Below are positions 53,616-62,522 of a stretch of 64,000 nt of DNA, piece by piece. Source of the DNA: an uncultured Bacilli bacterium (GTDB taxonomy: Bacteria > Bacillota_I > Bacilli_A > RF39 > UBA660); the NCBI GenBank assembly GCA_934101645.1, contig CAKORX010000004.1, positions 62,001-126,000 of the forward strand, read 5' to 3'. The translations under genes were made by a program, and so were the position numbers. Within the stretch, counting starts at the first letter, position 1; each line of letters opens with the position of its first letter. The notes under the pieces were generated by a model, which did no database searches, was not told the DNA's origin, and worked only from the letters and a program-made list of their open reading frames with translations.

Positions 53616-54144
53616 TTATATTACCATCCTCATTTTCACCATAAATATTTTTACCTTTTACAACATAAAACTCATTATTTTTGTTCACTAATGTTAATAT
53701 AAATTTCTCACTATCTCCAGATATTTTAAAATAATATGCCTTACATTCACTTTTGTCTAAATACTCATACTCATAACAATTTCTACCATCACACCCCATT
53801 AATGGATCAAACACACAATCTCCAGATATTATGCATTTACCAATATAGTCAAATTCTATGTTATAATTTTTATCATTATAATTATTTTTTATATAAGGAT
53901 TTATATATTTTTTTTGTAATTTATTAATTTCCACTGCCTTTAATATTTCACTTGTTAAATATGAAGTACCTATACATAAAATTATTATTCCAAATACAAT
54001 TAAAATTATTTTTTTTATCTTTTTCCATGTTTTAGATTCATATGCATAATTATTCGGCAAATCAATTATAGGAGCATTACATTTTTTACATATTAAATCC
54101 TTTTTGCTTAGTTTTTCACCACAATTTGTACAATAATTATTCAA
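53608..54144 (-). CDS. Zinc-ribbon membrane protein, TTG start (178 aa)
   Basis: A TTG at 54144 has the RBS AGGTAGGTG just upstream and yields (M)NNYCTNCGEKLSKKDLICKKC, aligning exactly with the start of the next gene; an upstream ATG at 54189 has no RBS. A double CxxC zinc ribbon at 5-23 is followed by one membrane helix (about 43-62) and an extracytoplasmic domain with six Cys (CIISGDCVF, GCDGRNCYEYEY, SECKAYY) that probably form disulfides. It is likely a surface sensor or binding protein. Confidence 0.75.
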   Translation of the reverse strand: MNNYCTNCGEKLSKKDLICKKCNAPIIDLPNNYAYESKTWKKIKKIILIVFGIIILCIGTSYLTSEILKAVEINKLQKKYINPYIKNNYNDKNYNIEFDYIGKCIISGDCVFDPLMGCDGRNCYEYEYLDKSECKAYYFKISGDSEKFILTLVNKNNEFYVVKGKNIYGENEDGNINE

Positions 54145-54240
54145 GTCACACCTACCTTTATTATTAATTTGATTGTAACATATTTTCATTACTTATTAAA
54201 TTATTTTTTTAAATATATTATATTATTTTTTAAGAAAATC

Positions 54241-54293
54241 AAAAACGGAAAAGCATACCACTTTTCTTAAGAATAGGTACGTTTTTCCGCTTT
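54241..54293 (-). terminator. Terminator closing the hisS-gatB operon
   Basis: On the minus strand AAGCGGAAAAACGTACC pairs with GGTATGCTTTTCCGTT (loop about 16), then T-rich; it ends 11 bases after the small LSm-like gene. Confidence 0.75.
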
Positions 54294-54303
54294 ATATATT
54301 TTT

Positions 54304-54465
54304 TTATTTTACAATTATTGATATAATGAATTTTCTTGCTATAAACATATTTTCATCTAAACATATAAATTCGTCATCCAAAGATGTAACTACTCCCTTA
54401 TATTGTGCTCCAAGATTACCAGTAAAATAAATAATTATAACTTTTTTGTTTAAAAATTTTTCCAT
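54304..54465 (-). CDS. 53-residue LSm-like small protein at the end of the gatCAB operon
   Basis: ATG 54465 is preceded by AGAGGTGATTAA (strong RBS), and the frame ends at TAA 54304-54306. The sequence fits five short beta strands: KKVIIIYFTGN, AQYKGVVTSLDD, EFICLDEN, MFIARKFI, ISIIVK. The glycine-turn-Tyr-Lys-Gly, Ser-Leu-Asp-Asp and final Ile-rich strand match the order of an Sm/LSm (Hfq-like) domain but without the N-terminal helix. It starts 39 bases after gatB and precedes the operon terminator. I do not recognise a named family; RNA binding is inference. Confidence 0.72.
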   Translation of the reverse strand: MEKFLNKKVIIIYFTGNLGAQYKGVVTSLDDEFICLDENMFIARKFIISIIVK

Positions 54466-54504
54466 TTAATCACCTCTAATCAGAATTTTAACATATATAC
54501 ATTA

Positions 54505-55920
54505 CTAATCAAGTTTTTTATGAAGAAGTTTTTTTGTAATAATTGGGTTTGCTTTACCCCTTGTTTCTTTCATAACTTGACCTACAAAGAAATCAAAAAT
54601 ATTTGTTCTACCATTCTTATATTCCGAAATTTCGTTTTCATGTAATGAAAGTATATTATCAATAATATTTTCAATTAGGCCTTCATCATTTACTTGAGCA
54701 TTTTCTTTAGAAATAAAGTTTTTAGGTTCTTTTTCTTCCTCTAAAGATTTATAGAAAACTTCTTTTACTTGTTTTGAGGATAAAATTCCACTTTCTTTAG
54801 CATCATTAATTTGTTTTAAATATTCTGGTTTTAAATAAAAATCACTAATATTAATATCTTTTTCATTTATATAGGAAGTAATTATTCCATTAATATAGTT
54901 TGCAGCGTCACTTGACTTAATTCCTACATTCACACATTTTTCAAAGTAATTTGCAATATTAATATCTTTAATTAGTATATTTGCATTATATTCATCAATA
55001 CCTAAATTATTTATATAATTTTCCTTACGTTCATCTGCTAAAACAGGAATGTTTTTCTTTACATCTTGAATAAACTCTTCAGTTATCTCATAAGGTGGAA
55101 TATTAGGTTCTACAAAATATTTGTAATCAATTGCATCTGCTTTACTACGCATATGAACTGTTGTTCCACTTGCTTCATCAAATCTACGAGTTTCTTGGTA
55201 TAACTCCTTTTTATTTGCAAGAGCCTCAAGTTGTCTTTTTTCTTCATATAAAATTGCAAGTTTAACATTTGCTAAGCTATTAACGTTTTTAATTTCTACT
55301 TTCGGTGTAATATAGTTTCCATTATCATCCATAAGATTTACATTAACATCACATCTTATTTGGCCTTTTTTTGTATCTGCCTCAGAAATGCCTGTATACT
55401 TATAAATTCTACACATCGTTTCTAAAAATGCTATTGCCTCATCTGCTGAATGCATACATGGTGCAGTAACAGTTTCAAGAAGTGGTACGCCTGCCCTATT
55501 ATAATCAATAAGAGAAAAAGATTCTAAATGATCAAGAGCAGCAGCATCTTCCTCTAAATGGATATCTAAAATTTCTACATTAAATTTATTGCCATTAAGT
55601 GATACTTCTAAGTTTCCGTTAATACCAACAGGCCTAGTATTTTGAGTTATTTGATAGCCCTTTGGAAGATCTGGATAATAATAATTTTTTCTATCAAAAA
55701 GCATATATTTGGCAACATCACATTTTAATATTAAAGCCATTTCTACAGCTTTTTTTACACATTCTGCATTTAATGATGGCATAAATCCAGGAAAAGCTAA
55801 ATCAATTTCATTTATATTAACGTTAGCCATTTTATTGTACACATTAGATGATGGTGAAAATACTTTTGTTTCACTTTTCATCTCAGCATGCATTTCAAGG
55901 CCTACAACTAATTTAGTCAT
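54505..55920 (-). CDS. gatB: Asp/Glu-tRNA amidotransferase subunit B
   Basis: A 471-residue protein that phosphorylates and amidates misacylated Glu-tRNAGln/Asp-tRNAAsn. It begins KLVVGLEMHAEMKSETKVFSPSS (family GLEVHxxLxTxxKxFS) and has LAFPGFMPSLN, DRKNYYYPDLPKGYQITQ, LEEDAAAL and a helical YqeY-like tail (GKANPIITKKLLHKKL). It overlaps gatA by 8 bases. Confidence 0.96.
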   Translation of the reverse strand: MTKLVVGLEMHAEMKSETKVFSPSSNVYNKMANVNINEIDLAFPGFMPSLNAECVKKAVEMALILKCDVAKYMLFDRKNYYYPDLPKGYQITQNTRPVGINGNLEVSLNGNKFNVEILDIHLEEDAAALDHLESFSLIDYNRAGVPLLETVTAPCMHSADEAIAFLETMCRIYKYTGISEADTKKGQIRCDVNVNLMDDNGNYITPKVEIKNVNSLANVKLAILYEEKRQLEALANKKELYQETRRFDEASGTTVHMRSKADAIDYKYFVEPNIPPYEITEEFIQDVKKNIPVLADERKENYINNLGIDEYNANILIKDINIANYFEKCVNVGIKSSDAANYINGIITSYINEKDINISDFYLKPEYLKQINDAKESGILSSKQVKEVFYKSLEEEKEPKNFISKENAQVNDEGLIENIIDNILSLHENEISEYKNGRTNIFDFFVGQVMKETRGKANPIITKKLLHKKLD

Positions 55921-57346
55921 GGATTTCCTCCTTAATAACTTTTTCTATATCATTTGCAATTGCAAGCATGTAACTATCATTTTTATATCCTGATGTGATA
56001 TTTATTCCAACAGGCATACCATTAAGTTTATTATATGGAAGTGTTATTGATGGATAGCCACCAAAATTTCCTATTACTAAATGGTTATCAAGTACATTTT
56101 CATCTTTGCCCATTTCATCAGTAGTATCACAAATCTTTGGTGCAATATCACTTTGTGCCGGAAGAATTAGTCCATCATATTTATTAAATAATTCATTAAA
56201 CATATTTACTACAATTCTTCTTACTTTTTTTGCATTTATAAAATATTTTTCTTGATTTTCTTTTTGTAAAATAAATGATCCAATTACAAATCTTCTTTTG
56301 ATAAGTGAAGAAAAGTTTTTAGTTCTAAAATTTTTAATTACATCTAAAGCATTCTCTCCATTTTCACGATGACCAAAGCTAATTCCTGTAAGATTTGAAT
56401 CATTTGAAGTTGCTTCAGCACATGATATTGATGTATAAACTGGTTTTAATGCTTTTAAAAGTGTTTCATCAATACTTTCTTCATAAATTTCGTATCCACG
56501 GGATTTTAGTGTATTTAAAAGATTTTTAAAGCCCTTAATTATTTTTAAAGTATTAGGATTTGTATATTTTGACTCGTCAATTATTTCTTTAATATAAAAT
56601 AATTTTTTACTTTTAAGTTTTTCAAAATCATCAGTTAAATTTATTTCATCCATATCTCTAATTGAAGTCATATCTTTTTCATCAAAACCCTTGATTTCAT
56701 TTACAACGGTAGCGGCATCAAGAGTTGAATTTGTGATAACGCCTATGGTATCAAGTGATGAAGCAAAAGCAAAAAGACCATATCTACTTATAAGACCATA
56801 ACTTGGTTTGTATCCTACCACACCAGTATAGGCTGCAGGTTTTCTAATTGAATCTCCAGTATCTGTTCCAATTGCAAAAGGCACAGTTTTTGTTGCTACA
56901 GCAACAGTGCTTCCGGCAGAAGATCCAGCAGTAATTCTTTCTTCATCAAAAGGATTTTTAACTATGCCGGCATTTCCTGTAAGACCAGTTCCACCCATGG
57001 CAAGTTCATCCATGTTTGTTTTTCCTATCATTATTGCACCAGCTTTTTTTAATTTTTCATAAACAGTTGCATCATAAATAGGTACATAATCTTTTAAAGT
57101 ATTAGAGCATGCTGTAGTTCTAATTCCATTTGTAGAAATATTATCCTTCATTGCATAAGGAATTCCTGATAAAACGCTTGTCATATTATTTTCTTCATCA
57201 GGTGATAAAACTAAATTATAAGCATTATATTTGTTATTTATTTCGTTAATTTTATTTTTTGAATAATCAATAAGTTCTTTTGAAGTAATCTTCTTATTTA
57301 CTAAATCGTCATGTAAATCTATAATATTTTTATCATAAAAATTCAT
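55913..57346 (-). CDS. gatA: Asp/Glu-tRNA amidotransferase subunit A
   Basis: A 477-residue amidase-signature protein. Lys in YAMKDNI near 66, Ser in TAGSSAGSTVAVA near 143 and the nucleophile Ser in GTDTGDSIRKPA near 167 are all present. The usual TGGSIR has Asp in place of the second Gly, a substitution worth noting although the catalytic residues remain. It releases ammonia from glutamine for GatB. Because asnS is upstream in the same operon, the main job is probably Gln-tRNAGln formation. Confidence 0.95.
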   Translation of the reverse strand: MNFYDKNIIDLHDDLVNKKITSKELIDYSKNKINEINNKYNAYNLVLSPDEENNMTSVLSGIPYAMKDNISTNGIRTTACSNTLKDYVPIYDATVYEKLKKAGAIMIGKTNMDELAMGGTGLTGNAGIVKNPFDEERITAGSSAGSTVAVATKTVPFAIGTDTGDSIRKPAAYTGVVGYKPSYGLISRYGLFAFASSLDTIGVITNSTLDAATVVNEIKGFDEKDMTSIRDMDEINLTDDFEKLKSKKLFYIKEIIDESKYTNPNTLKIIKGFKNLLNTLKSRGYEIYEESIDETLLKALKPVYTSISCAEATSNDSNLTGISFGHRENGENALDVIKNFRTKNFSSLIKRRFVIGSFILQKENQEKYFINAKKVRRIVVNMFNELFNKYDGLILPAQSDIAPKICDTTDEMGKDENVLDNHLVIGNFGGYPSITLPYNKLNGMPVGINITSGYKNDSYMLAIANDIEKVIKEEIHD

Positions 57347-57636
57347 TACTTCACCACCCTAACAATTTCAACTTCTCTATCAATATAATCATCACAATTT
57401 TTAAGTGCATCATCAATATCAATCATTCTAAGGGTTTTACCATCACGAATTTTTTTAGTTTCTAAATCCTGAGGAAAATGTAAAGGAGTAACATTTTCTA
57501 ACCCCTTTACATCATTTATTTTAGCCATATTATCATTTATAACATCAAATTCCTTTACTAAAAGATTAGTTCCTTCATCGCTAAGTCCTATTAAAAGTTT
57601 ATCAGCATAATCATTTATTATGTCTTTAGTAAACAT
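57346..57636 (-). CDS. gatC: Asp/Glu-tRNA amidotransferase subunit C
   Basis: A 96-residue small subunit that braces GatA on GatB. The family C-terminal pattern (LENVTPLHFP...LRMIDIDDALKNCDD) is present. It shares one base with the aspS stop (TAATG) and with the start of gatA. Confidence 0.9.
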   Translation of the reverse strand: MFTKDIINDYADKLLIGLSDEGTNLLVKEFDVINDNMAKINDVKGLENVTPLHFPQDLETKKIRDGKTLRMIDIDDALKNCDDYIDREVEIVRVVK

Positions 57637-59378
57637 TATTTTTCCTCCGTAATAGTAATTCCTAATTCCTTTAATTGCTTTTCAGTAAGTGTATTTGGGC
57701 TACCCATCAAAAGATCCATTCCTTGTACATTTGGTGGGAATACTTGAACTTCACGAAGATTTTCTTCATCAGTAAGAAGCATTACAATTCTATCAATTCC
57801 TGGAGCCATTCCAGCATGAGGTGGAGCACCAAAAGTAAAGGCTGTATAAAGACTTCTGAATTTATCCTTTACAGTATCTTCATCATATCCAGCAATTTCA
57901 AAAGCTTTTTTCATAATATCAATATCATGATTCCTTACAGCACCTGAGGCCATTTCATTACCATTACAAACAAAATCATATTGATAAGCAACAATATCTC
58001 CAGGGTTCATATTATTTAAAGCATCAATTCCCCCTTGTGGCATACTAAATGGATTATGACCAAAATCCCATTTTTTATCTTCTTCGTTATATTCGTAAAA
58101 TGGAAAATCATTAACAATACAAAATTCATAACGATTATGATCTATTAGTTCAAGTTCTTCACCTAAATAATTTCTTAAAAGTCCTGCAACTTTGATAATG
58201 TGTTCATCACCTGCAAGAATAAATAAAACATCATTATCCTCTAAAGTAAATCTTTCACTTAATAAATTTATTTCTTCAGATGATAAGAATTTTAATATAG
58301 CACTTTTAATTTCTCCATCTTGTTTTTTCAAATATGCAAGGCCACTAGCACCTTTGGATTTAACAAACTCCTCCAAGTGTTTAAACCAAGAATTACTTTT
58401 AGAAACATTTTTACATTTAATGCATCTAACTATTTTTCCTTTAAATCCGGCAAAATCACTTTTTTCAAATATATCTGAGGCATCCTCAATAATAAGTGGA
58501 TTTCTTAAATCTGGTTTATCACAACCATATTTTAGCATTGCTTCTTTAAATGGAATTCTTTTAAATGGAATAGGTGAAACATATTTATCAGTAAAGTTTT
58601 TAAACGTATTATAAAATACTTTCTCCCCTACTTCATACACGTCTTCATCTGTTGCAAAACTCATTTCAAAGTCTAATTGATAAAACTCTAAAGTTCTATC
58701 TGCACGGCAATCCTCATCACGAAAACATGGTGCAATTTGAAAATATCTATTAAAGCCAGATACCATTAAAAGTTGCTTATATATTTGAGGTGCTTGAGGA
58801 AGTGCGTAGAACTTCCCATGATAATTTCTTGAAGGAATTACAAAGTCCCTTGCTCCTTCTGGAGAAGATCCAGTTATTATTGGAGTGGTAATTTCTGTAA
58901 AATCCATTTCTTTCATAGTTTTACGAATAAAATCTACAACTTTACTACGAAAAACTATTTTATCATGCACTAAACTATTTCTTAAATCTAAATAACGATA
59001 CTTAAGTCTTGTTTCTTCACTAGTTTCTTTACTATGAGCTATTTCAAATGGAAGAGTATTAACACATTTTCCTAATATTTCAATATTTTCTAAAACTATT
59101 TCAATTTCTCCAGTTTTCATATTAGGATTAACATTACCACTTCTTCTTTGAACTTTTCCGGTAACTGTGGCACTACTTTCTCTTGTAATATTTGCAAATT
59201 TCTCAGTATCTTCACTAATTATTTGTACAATGCCAGTTTCATCTCTTAAAGTAATAAATACTAGACTCCCTAAATTTCTAATTGAATTAATCCAACCAGC
59301 AACTTTTACAGTTTTGCCTTCATCTTGTGCAGTAATTTCACCACAGTATTTATTACGATATATATTATTACTATTCAT
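57636..59378 (-). CDS. aspS: Aspartyl-tRNA synthetase
   Basis: A 580-residue class IIb synthetase of the bacterial type. The OB-fold anticodon domain covers about 1-105 (KVAGWINSIRNLGSLVFITLRDETG). Motif 2 is FRDEDCRADRTLEFYQLDFEMSF, the GAD insertion falls in the middle, and GAPPHAGMAPGIDRIVMLLT is motif 3. It is the third gene of the T-box operon, with gatCAB following. Confidence 0.96.
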   Translation of the reverse strand: MNSNNIYRNKYCGEITAQDEGKTVKVAGWINSIRNLGSLVFITLRDETGIVQIISEDTEKFANITRESSATVTGKVQRRSGNVNPNMKTGEIEIVLENIEILGKCVNTLPFEIAHSKETSEETRLKYRYLDLRNSLVHDKIVFRSKVVDFIRKTMKEMDFTEITTPIITGSSPEGARDFVIPSRNYHGKFYALPQAPQIYKQLLMVSGFNRYFQIAPCFRDEDCRADRTLEFYQLDFEMSFATDEDVYEVGEKVFYNTFKNFTDKYVSPIPFKRIPFKEAMLKYGCDKPDLRNPLIIEDASDIFEKSDFAGFKGKIVRCIKCKNVSKSNSWFKHLEEFVKSKGASGLAYLKKQDGEIKSAILKFLSSEEINLLSERFTLEDNDVLFILAGDEHIIKVAGLLRNYLGEELELIDHNRYEFCIVNDFPFYEYNEEDKKWDFGHNPFSMPQGGIDALNNMNPGDIVAYQYDFVCNGNEMASGAVRNHDIDIMKKAFEIAGYDEDTVKDKFRSLYTAFTFGAPPHAGMAPGIDRIVMLLTDEENLREVQVFPPNVQGMDLLMGSPNTLTEKQLKELGITITEEK

Positions 59379-59390
59379 AATTTTTCCTTT

Positions 59391-60746
59391 CTAAAATTCA
59401 CAATTTTTTGTTGTTCTTGGGAATAAAATAACATCACGAATATTATCTACTCCTGTAAGATAAATAATAAGTCTTTCAAATCCCATTCCAAATCCTGAAT
59501 GAACACATGAACCAAATCTTCTTAAATTTAAATACCATTTCATACTTTCAGTATCCATATTAAGTTCTTTCATACGAGAAAGTAATTTATCATAATTTTC
59601 TTCTCTTTGACTTCCACCCATTAGTTCACCTGCTTCAGGTACTTCTAAGTCAACTGCAGCAACAGTTTTTCCATCTGGATTTTGTTTCATATAAAAGGCT
59701 TTAATATCTTTAGGCCAATTATATATAAATACTGGTCCATTAAAATGTTCTGTAATATATTTTTCGTGCTCTTTTGCTATATCTTCACCATATTTTGGTT
59801 CAAATTCAAATTTTTTACCACTTTCAAGGAGAATTTTAATACATTCTTCATGGGTTATTCTTGTAAATTTTGAATTTACTAAATTTGTAAGTTTTTGAAT
59901 TAAACCTTTTTCTACAAAACTATCTAAAAATTTCATTTCATCTACAGCATTATCTAAAACATATTTAACTACATATTTAAGCATATCTTCCATAATGCAC
60001 ATATCTTCGTTAAGATCAGCAAAAGCGATTTCTGGTTCAATCATCCAAAATTCTGCAGCATGAGTTTTTGTATTACTTTCTTCAGCTCTAAATGTAGGAC
60101 CAAATGTATATACTTTTTTATATGCAAGAGCACATGTTTCTGCTTGAAGCTGTCCAGATACCGTAAGGGATGCTTTTTTTCCGAAAAAATCTTTAGTATA
60201 ATCTGGCTTGCTACCTAAATCTAAAGTTGTTACTTGAAACATTTGACCAGCACCTTCACAATCGCTTGCGGTAATTATTGGCGTATGAACATATACATAA
60301 TTATGTTTTCTAAAATAATCGTGAATTGCATAAGCCGCTAAACTTCTTACTCTAAATACTGCGGTAAAAAGATTTGTACGAGGTCTTAAATATGCTTGTT
60401 CTCTTAAAAACTCTCTTGTATGTCTTTTTGGTTGAATTGGATAGTCCTCTGGACATGATGATAAAATTTCAATGCTTTTAGCTTTAATTTCAAAGTCATC
60501 TTTGCCTTCAGATGCAGTAATAGTTCCATTAACCTTTATCGCAGAACAAATAAGTAGTTTAGATATTTCTTCAAAATTATCTAAATTTTTATCATATACA
60601 ACTTGAATACCATTTTGAGTCGTTCCATCGTTAAATAAAATAAAACCAAATTCTTTCTGTGGACGATGGTTTTTAATCCAACCGCTTATTTCTACATCTT
60701 TTCCTTCATAATTTTTAATTTCTTTTAATAAATCTACTAAATCCAT
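59391..60746 (-). CDS. asnS: Asparaginyl-tRNA synthetase
   Basis: A 451-residue class IIb synthetase. The OB-fold (DVEISGWIKNHRPQKEFGFILFNDG), FRAEESNTKTHAAEFWMIEPEIAF, AAVDLEVPEAGELMGGSQREE and motif 3 GFGMGFERLIIYLTGV are typical of AsnRS. It abuts hisS with no gap. Its presence means Asn-tRNA can be made directly, without the GatCAB route. Confidence 0.96.
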   Translation of the reverse strand: MDLVDLLKEIKNYEGKDVEISGWIKNHRPQKEFGFILFNDGTTQNGIQVVYDKNLDNFEEISKLLICSAIKVNGTITASEGKDDFEIKAKSIEILSSCPEDYPIQPKRHTREFLREQAYLRPRTNLFTAVFRVRSLAAYAIHDYFRKHNYVYVHTPIITASDCEGAGQMFQVTTLDLGSKPDYTKDFFGKKASLTVSGQLQAETCALAYKKVYTFGPTFRAEESNTKTHAAEFWMIEPEIAFADLNEDMCIMEDMLKYVVKYVLDNAVDEMKFLDSFVEKGLIQKLTNLVNSKFTRITHEECIKILLESGKKFEFEPKYGEDIAKEHEKYITEHFNGPVFIYNWPKDIKAFYMKQNPDGKTVAAVDLEVPEAGELMGGSQREENYDKLLSRMKELNMDTESMKWYLNLRRFGSCVHSGFGMGFERLIIYLTGVDNIRDVILFPRTTKNCEF

Positions 60747-61979
60747 TTATATCACTCCTAAAACATAATCTATAATTTCATCTTCAGGTACTTTTACTTC
60801 TTCTTTAGTAACATTATCCTTAACAGTAATTAGCCCTTTAGATAAATCTTCACTATTTAAAATAATTAAATTTTTTGCCCCCATATTATCGGCTTCTTTA
60901 AACTGAGCTTTTAAACTCTTATTCAAAAGATTTGTTTCACACATAATATTATTTAATCTCAAATCTTGAGTAAGTATATTTGCTTTCATTTTTTCTTCAT
61001 CGTTAACACACATTATATATACGTCAAGATTATCATTTTTTATATCTGCCATTTCATTTATGATTCTTTCTATTCCACAGGCGAAACCTACGCATGGAAC
61101 TTCAGGACCACCTAAAGTACTTACTAAGTGGTTGTATCTTCCACCACCACCTAAAGCTAATGAATCATTAAGTTTTAATTCATAAACCATATAATCGTAG
61201 TAGTCAAGTCCACGAACTAAAGTATTATCAACCTCATAATCCACATCTAAATAATCCAAATATGAAAGAACTTTATTAAATCTTTCTTCACTTTCTTTAG
61301 ATTGATAGTCTAAAATACTTGGAGCATTTTTTAAAATTTTGCTTTCATCATCAACTTTACAATCAAGTATTCTAAGTGGATTAATATTAATTCTATTTTG
61401 GCAATCTTCACATAAATCATTTATATGTGGTTTTAAATAATCAACTAAAGCTTTTTTATAATTTTCTCTATCTTTTAAAGAACCTAAATTATTAATTTTA
61501 ACAGTAACATCTAAACCAAGTTCTTTTAAAATATTATAACTTAGAGAAATAACTTCAGCATCCATTAGTGGATCATCTGAGCCCATGCATTCAACACCAA
61601 ATTGGGTAAATTCACGATTTCTACCAAGCCCAGGTCTTTCATAACGATACATAGTACCTACATAATATTTTTTTACCACACTACTTTGATTACCATATAA
61701 TTTATCCTCGATAAAATTTCTAACCACTCCAGCAGTACCTTCAGGTCTTAAAGTAAAATTCCTTCCTCCTCTATCCGTAAAATCATAAGTTTCCTTTTGT
61801 ACAATATCCGCACTTTCTCCAACACTTCTTTTAAATAAATCACTACTTTCAAAAAGTGGAGTTCTAATATATTTATAATTATATATTTTTGCGTAAGCGT
61901 TTACTACAGAAACTATTTTTTGGTACTTTAATGCACTTTCATCAGTCAAATCATAGCATCCTTTTGGTTTTGTAATCAT
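60747..61979 (-). CDS. hisS: Histidyl-tRNA synthetase
   Basis: A 410-residue class II synthetase. I start at ATG 61979 (MITKPKG), which has AAGGAGGA six bases upstream; a longer frame begins before the RBS and inside the leader. Motif 1 and 2 regions are visible (FTLRPEGTAG, YRYERPGLGRNREFTQFGVECMG), as are VRGLDYYDYMVYEL and FACGIERI. The C-terminal anticodon domain covers about 325-405. First gene of the operon, behind the T-box leader. Confidence 0.95.
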   Translation of the reverse strand: MITKPKGCYDLTDESALKYQKIVSVVNAYAKIYNYKYIRTPLFESSDLFKRSVGESADIVQKETYDFTDRGGRNFTLRPEGTAGVVRNFIEDKLYGNQSSVVKKYYVGTMYRYERPGLGRNREFTQFGVECMGSDDPLMDAEVISLSYNILKELGLDVTVKINNLGSLKDRENYKKALVDYLKPHINDLCEDCQNRININPLRILDCKVDDESKILKNAPSILDYQSKESEERFNKVLSYLDYLDVDYEVDNTLVRGLDYYDYMVYELKLNDSLALGGGGRYNHLVSTLGGPEVPCVGFACGIERIINEMADIKNDNLDVYIMCVNDEEKMKANILTQDLRLNNIMCETNLLNKSLKAQFKEADNMGAKNLIILNSEDLSKGLITVKDNVTKEEVKVPEDEIIDYVLGVI

Positions 61980-61998
61980 ATAAATCCTCCTTCTTAAC

Positions 61999-62125
61999 AA
62001 AAAAACCTAGAAAACTGTAAGGGCAGAAAAATTTCCACGGTACCACCTTACTTCTAGGTCTTAACTTTTTATCGCACTTATGCGTTTCTATGTTAACAAA
62101 AGTTTGTCAGGCTTTCCATAGAAAA
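61999..62125 (-). promoter_or_regulatory. Compact T-box leader of the hisS-asnS-aspS-gatCAB operon
   Basis: Read on the minus strand: UUUCUAUG/CAUAGAAA stem (62117-62125 and 62085-62092) with a 24-nt loop, CGCAUAAGUGCG hairpin (62073-62084), then the T-box core GGUGGUACCGUGG (62035-62047). CCUAGAA-GUAAGG pairs with CCUUAC-agu-UUCUAGG, followed by seven U (61999-62005). The UGGU fits a tRNA ending ACCA (or GCCA by wobble). The usual long stem I is missing and the terminator and antiterminator helices nest, so it is a reduced or unusual T-box. The specifier codon is not certain. An extended -10 TGTTATATT lies upstream. Confidence 0.65.
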
Positions 62126-62190
62126 ATATTACTTTATTAATATAACATAAGTAATAGGAAAATTCCATAATAAAATTAAATTTTTTCACT

Positions 62191-62213
62191 AAAAAAGTCA
62201 CATTTTGTGTGAC
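62191..62213 (-). terminator. Terminator of trxA (minus strand)
   Basis: On the minus strand GTCACA-caaaa-TGTGAC then TTTTTT; the stem begins inside the trxA stop codon. Confidence 0.8.
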
Positions 62214-62509
62214 TATTCTATGATTTTGAAAGATTCTTTTATTTCATCAAGACCACGATAACCAATTTCACGATTTTGCTCTAATCCATTTTTGAAAAAA
62301 AGTAAAGTAGGAATGCTCATGATACCAAATCTTTTAGCTATTCCCGGATATTCATCAACATTTACTTTAATAACATCTGCAAAATCAATTTCATCAAGTA
62401 CTGGTAAAAGCATTTTGCAGGGTCCACACCAATCAGCATAAAAATCAACTATTACTGGATTTTTAATTAATTCATAAAATTCGTTTTCATTTTGAATATG
62501 CTTAATCAT
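62213..62509 (-). CDS. trxA: Thioredoxin
   Basis: A 98-residue protein from ATG 62509 (MIKHIQNE), with RBS GGAAAGGAAAA; the longer frame starts before the RBS. The redox site is FYADWCGPCKM near 26-36, cis-Pro in SIPTLLFFKNG near 70, and a normal thioredoxin length. It reduces cytosolic disulfides. It overlaps no gene and follows cvpA by 13 bases. Confidence 0.95.
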   Translation of the reverse strand: MIKHIQNENEFYELIKNPVIVDFYADWCGPCKMLLPVLDEIDFADVIKVNVDEYPGIAKRFGIMSIPTLLFFKNGLEQNREIGYRGLDEIKESFKIIE

Positions 62510-62522
62510 ATATTTTCCTTTC

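Noticed and set aside
55913..57346. Inactive GatA because of TGDSIR instead of TGGSIR
   Set aside because: The catalytic Lys, cis-Ser and nucleophile Ser are all kept, and the flanking segment is otherwise normal.
58192..58614. 140-codon plus-strand frame
   Set aside because: It is antisense inside aspS, whose class II motifs are clear.
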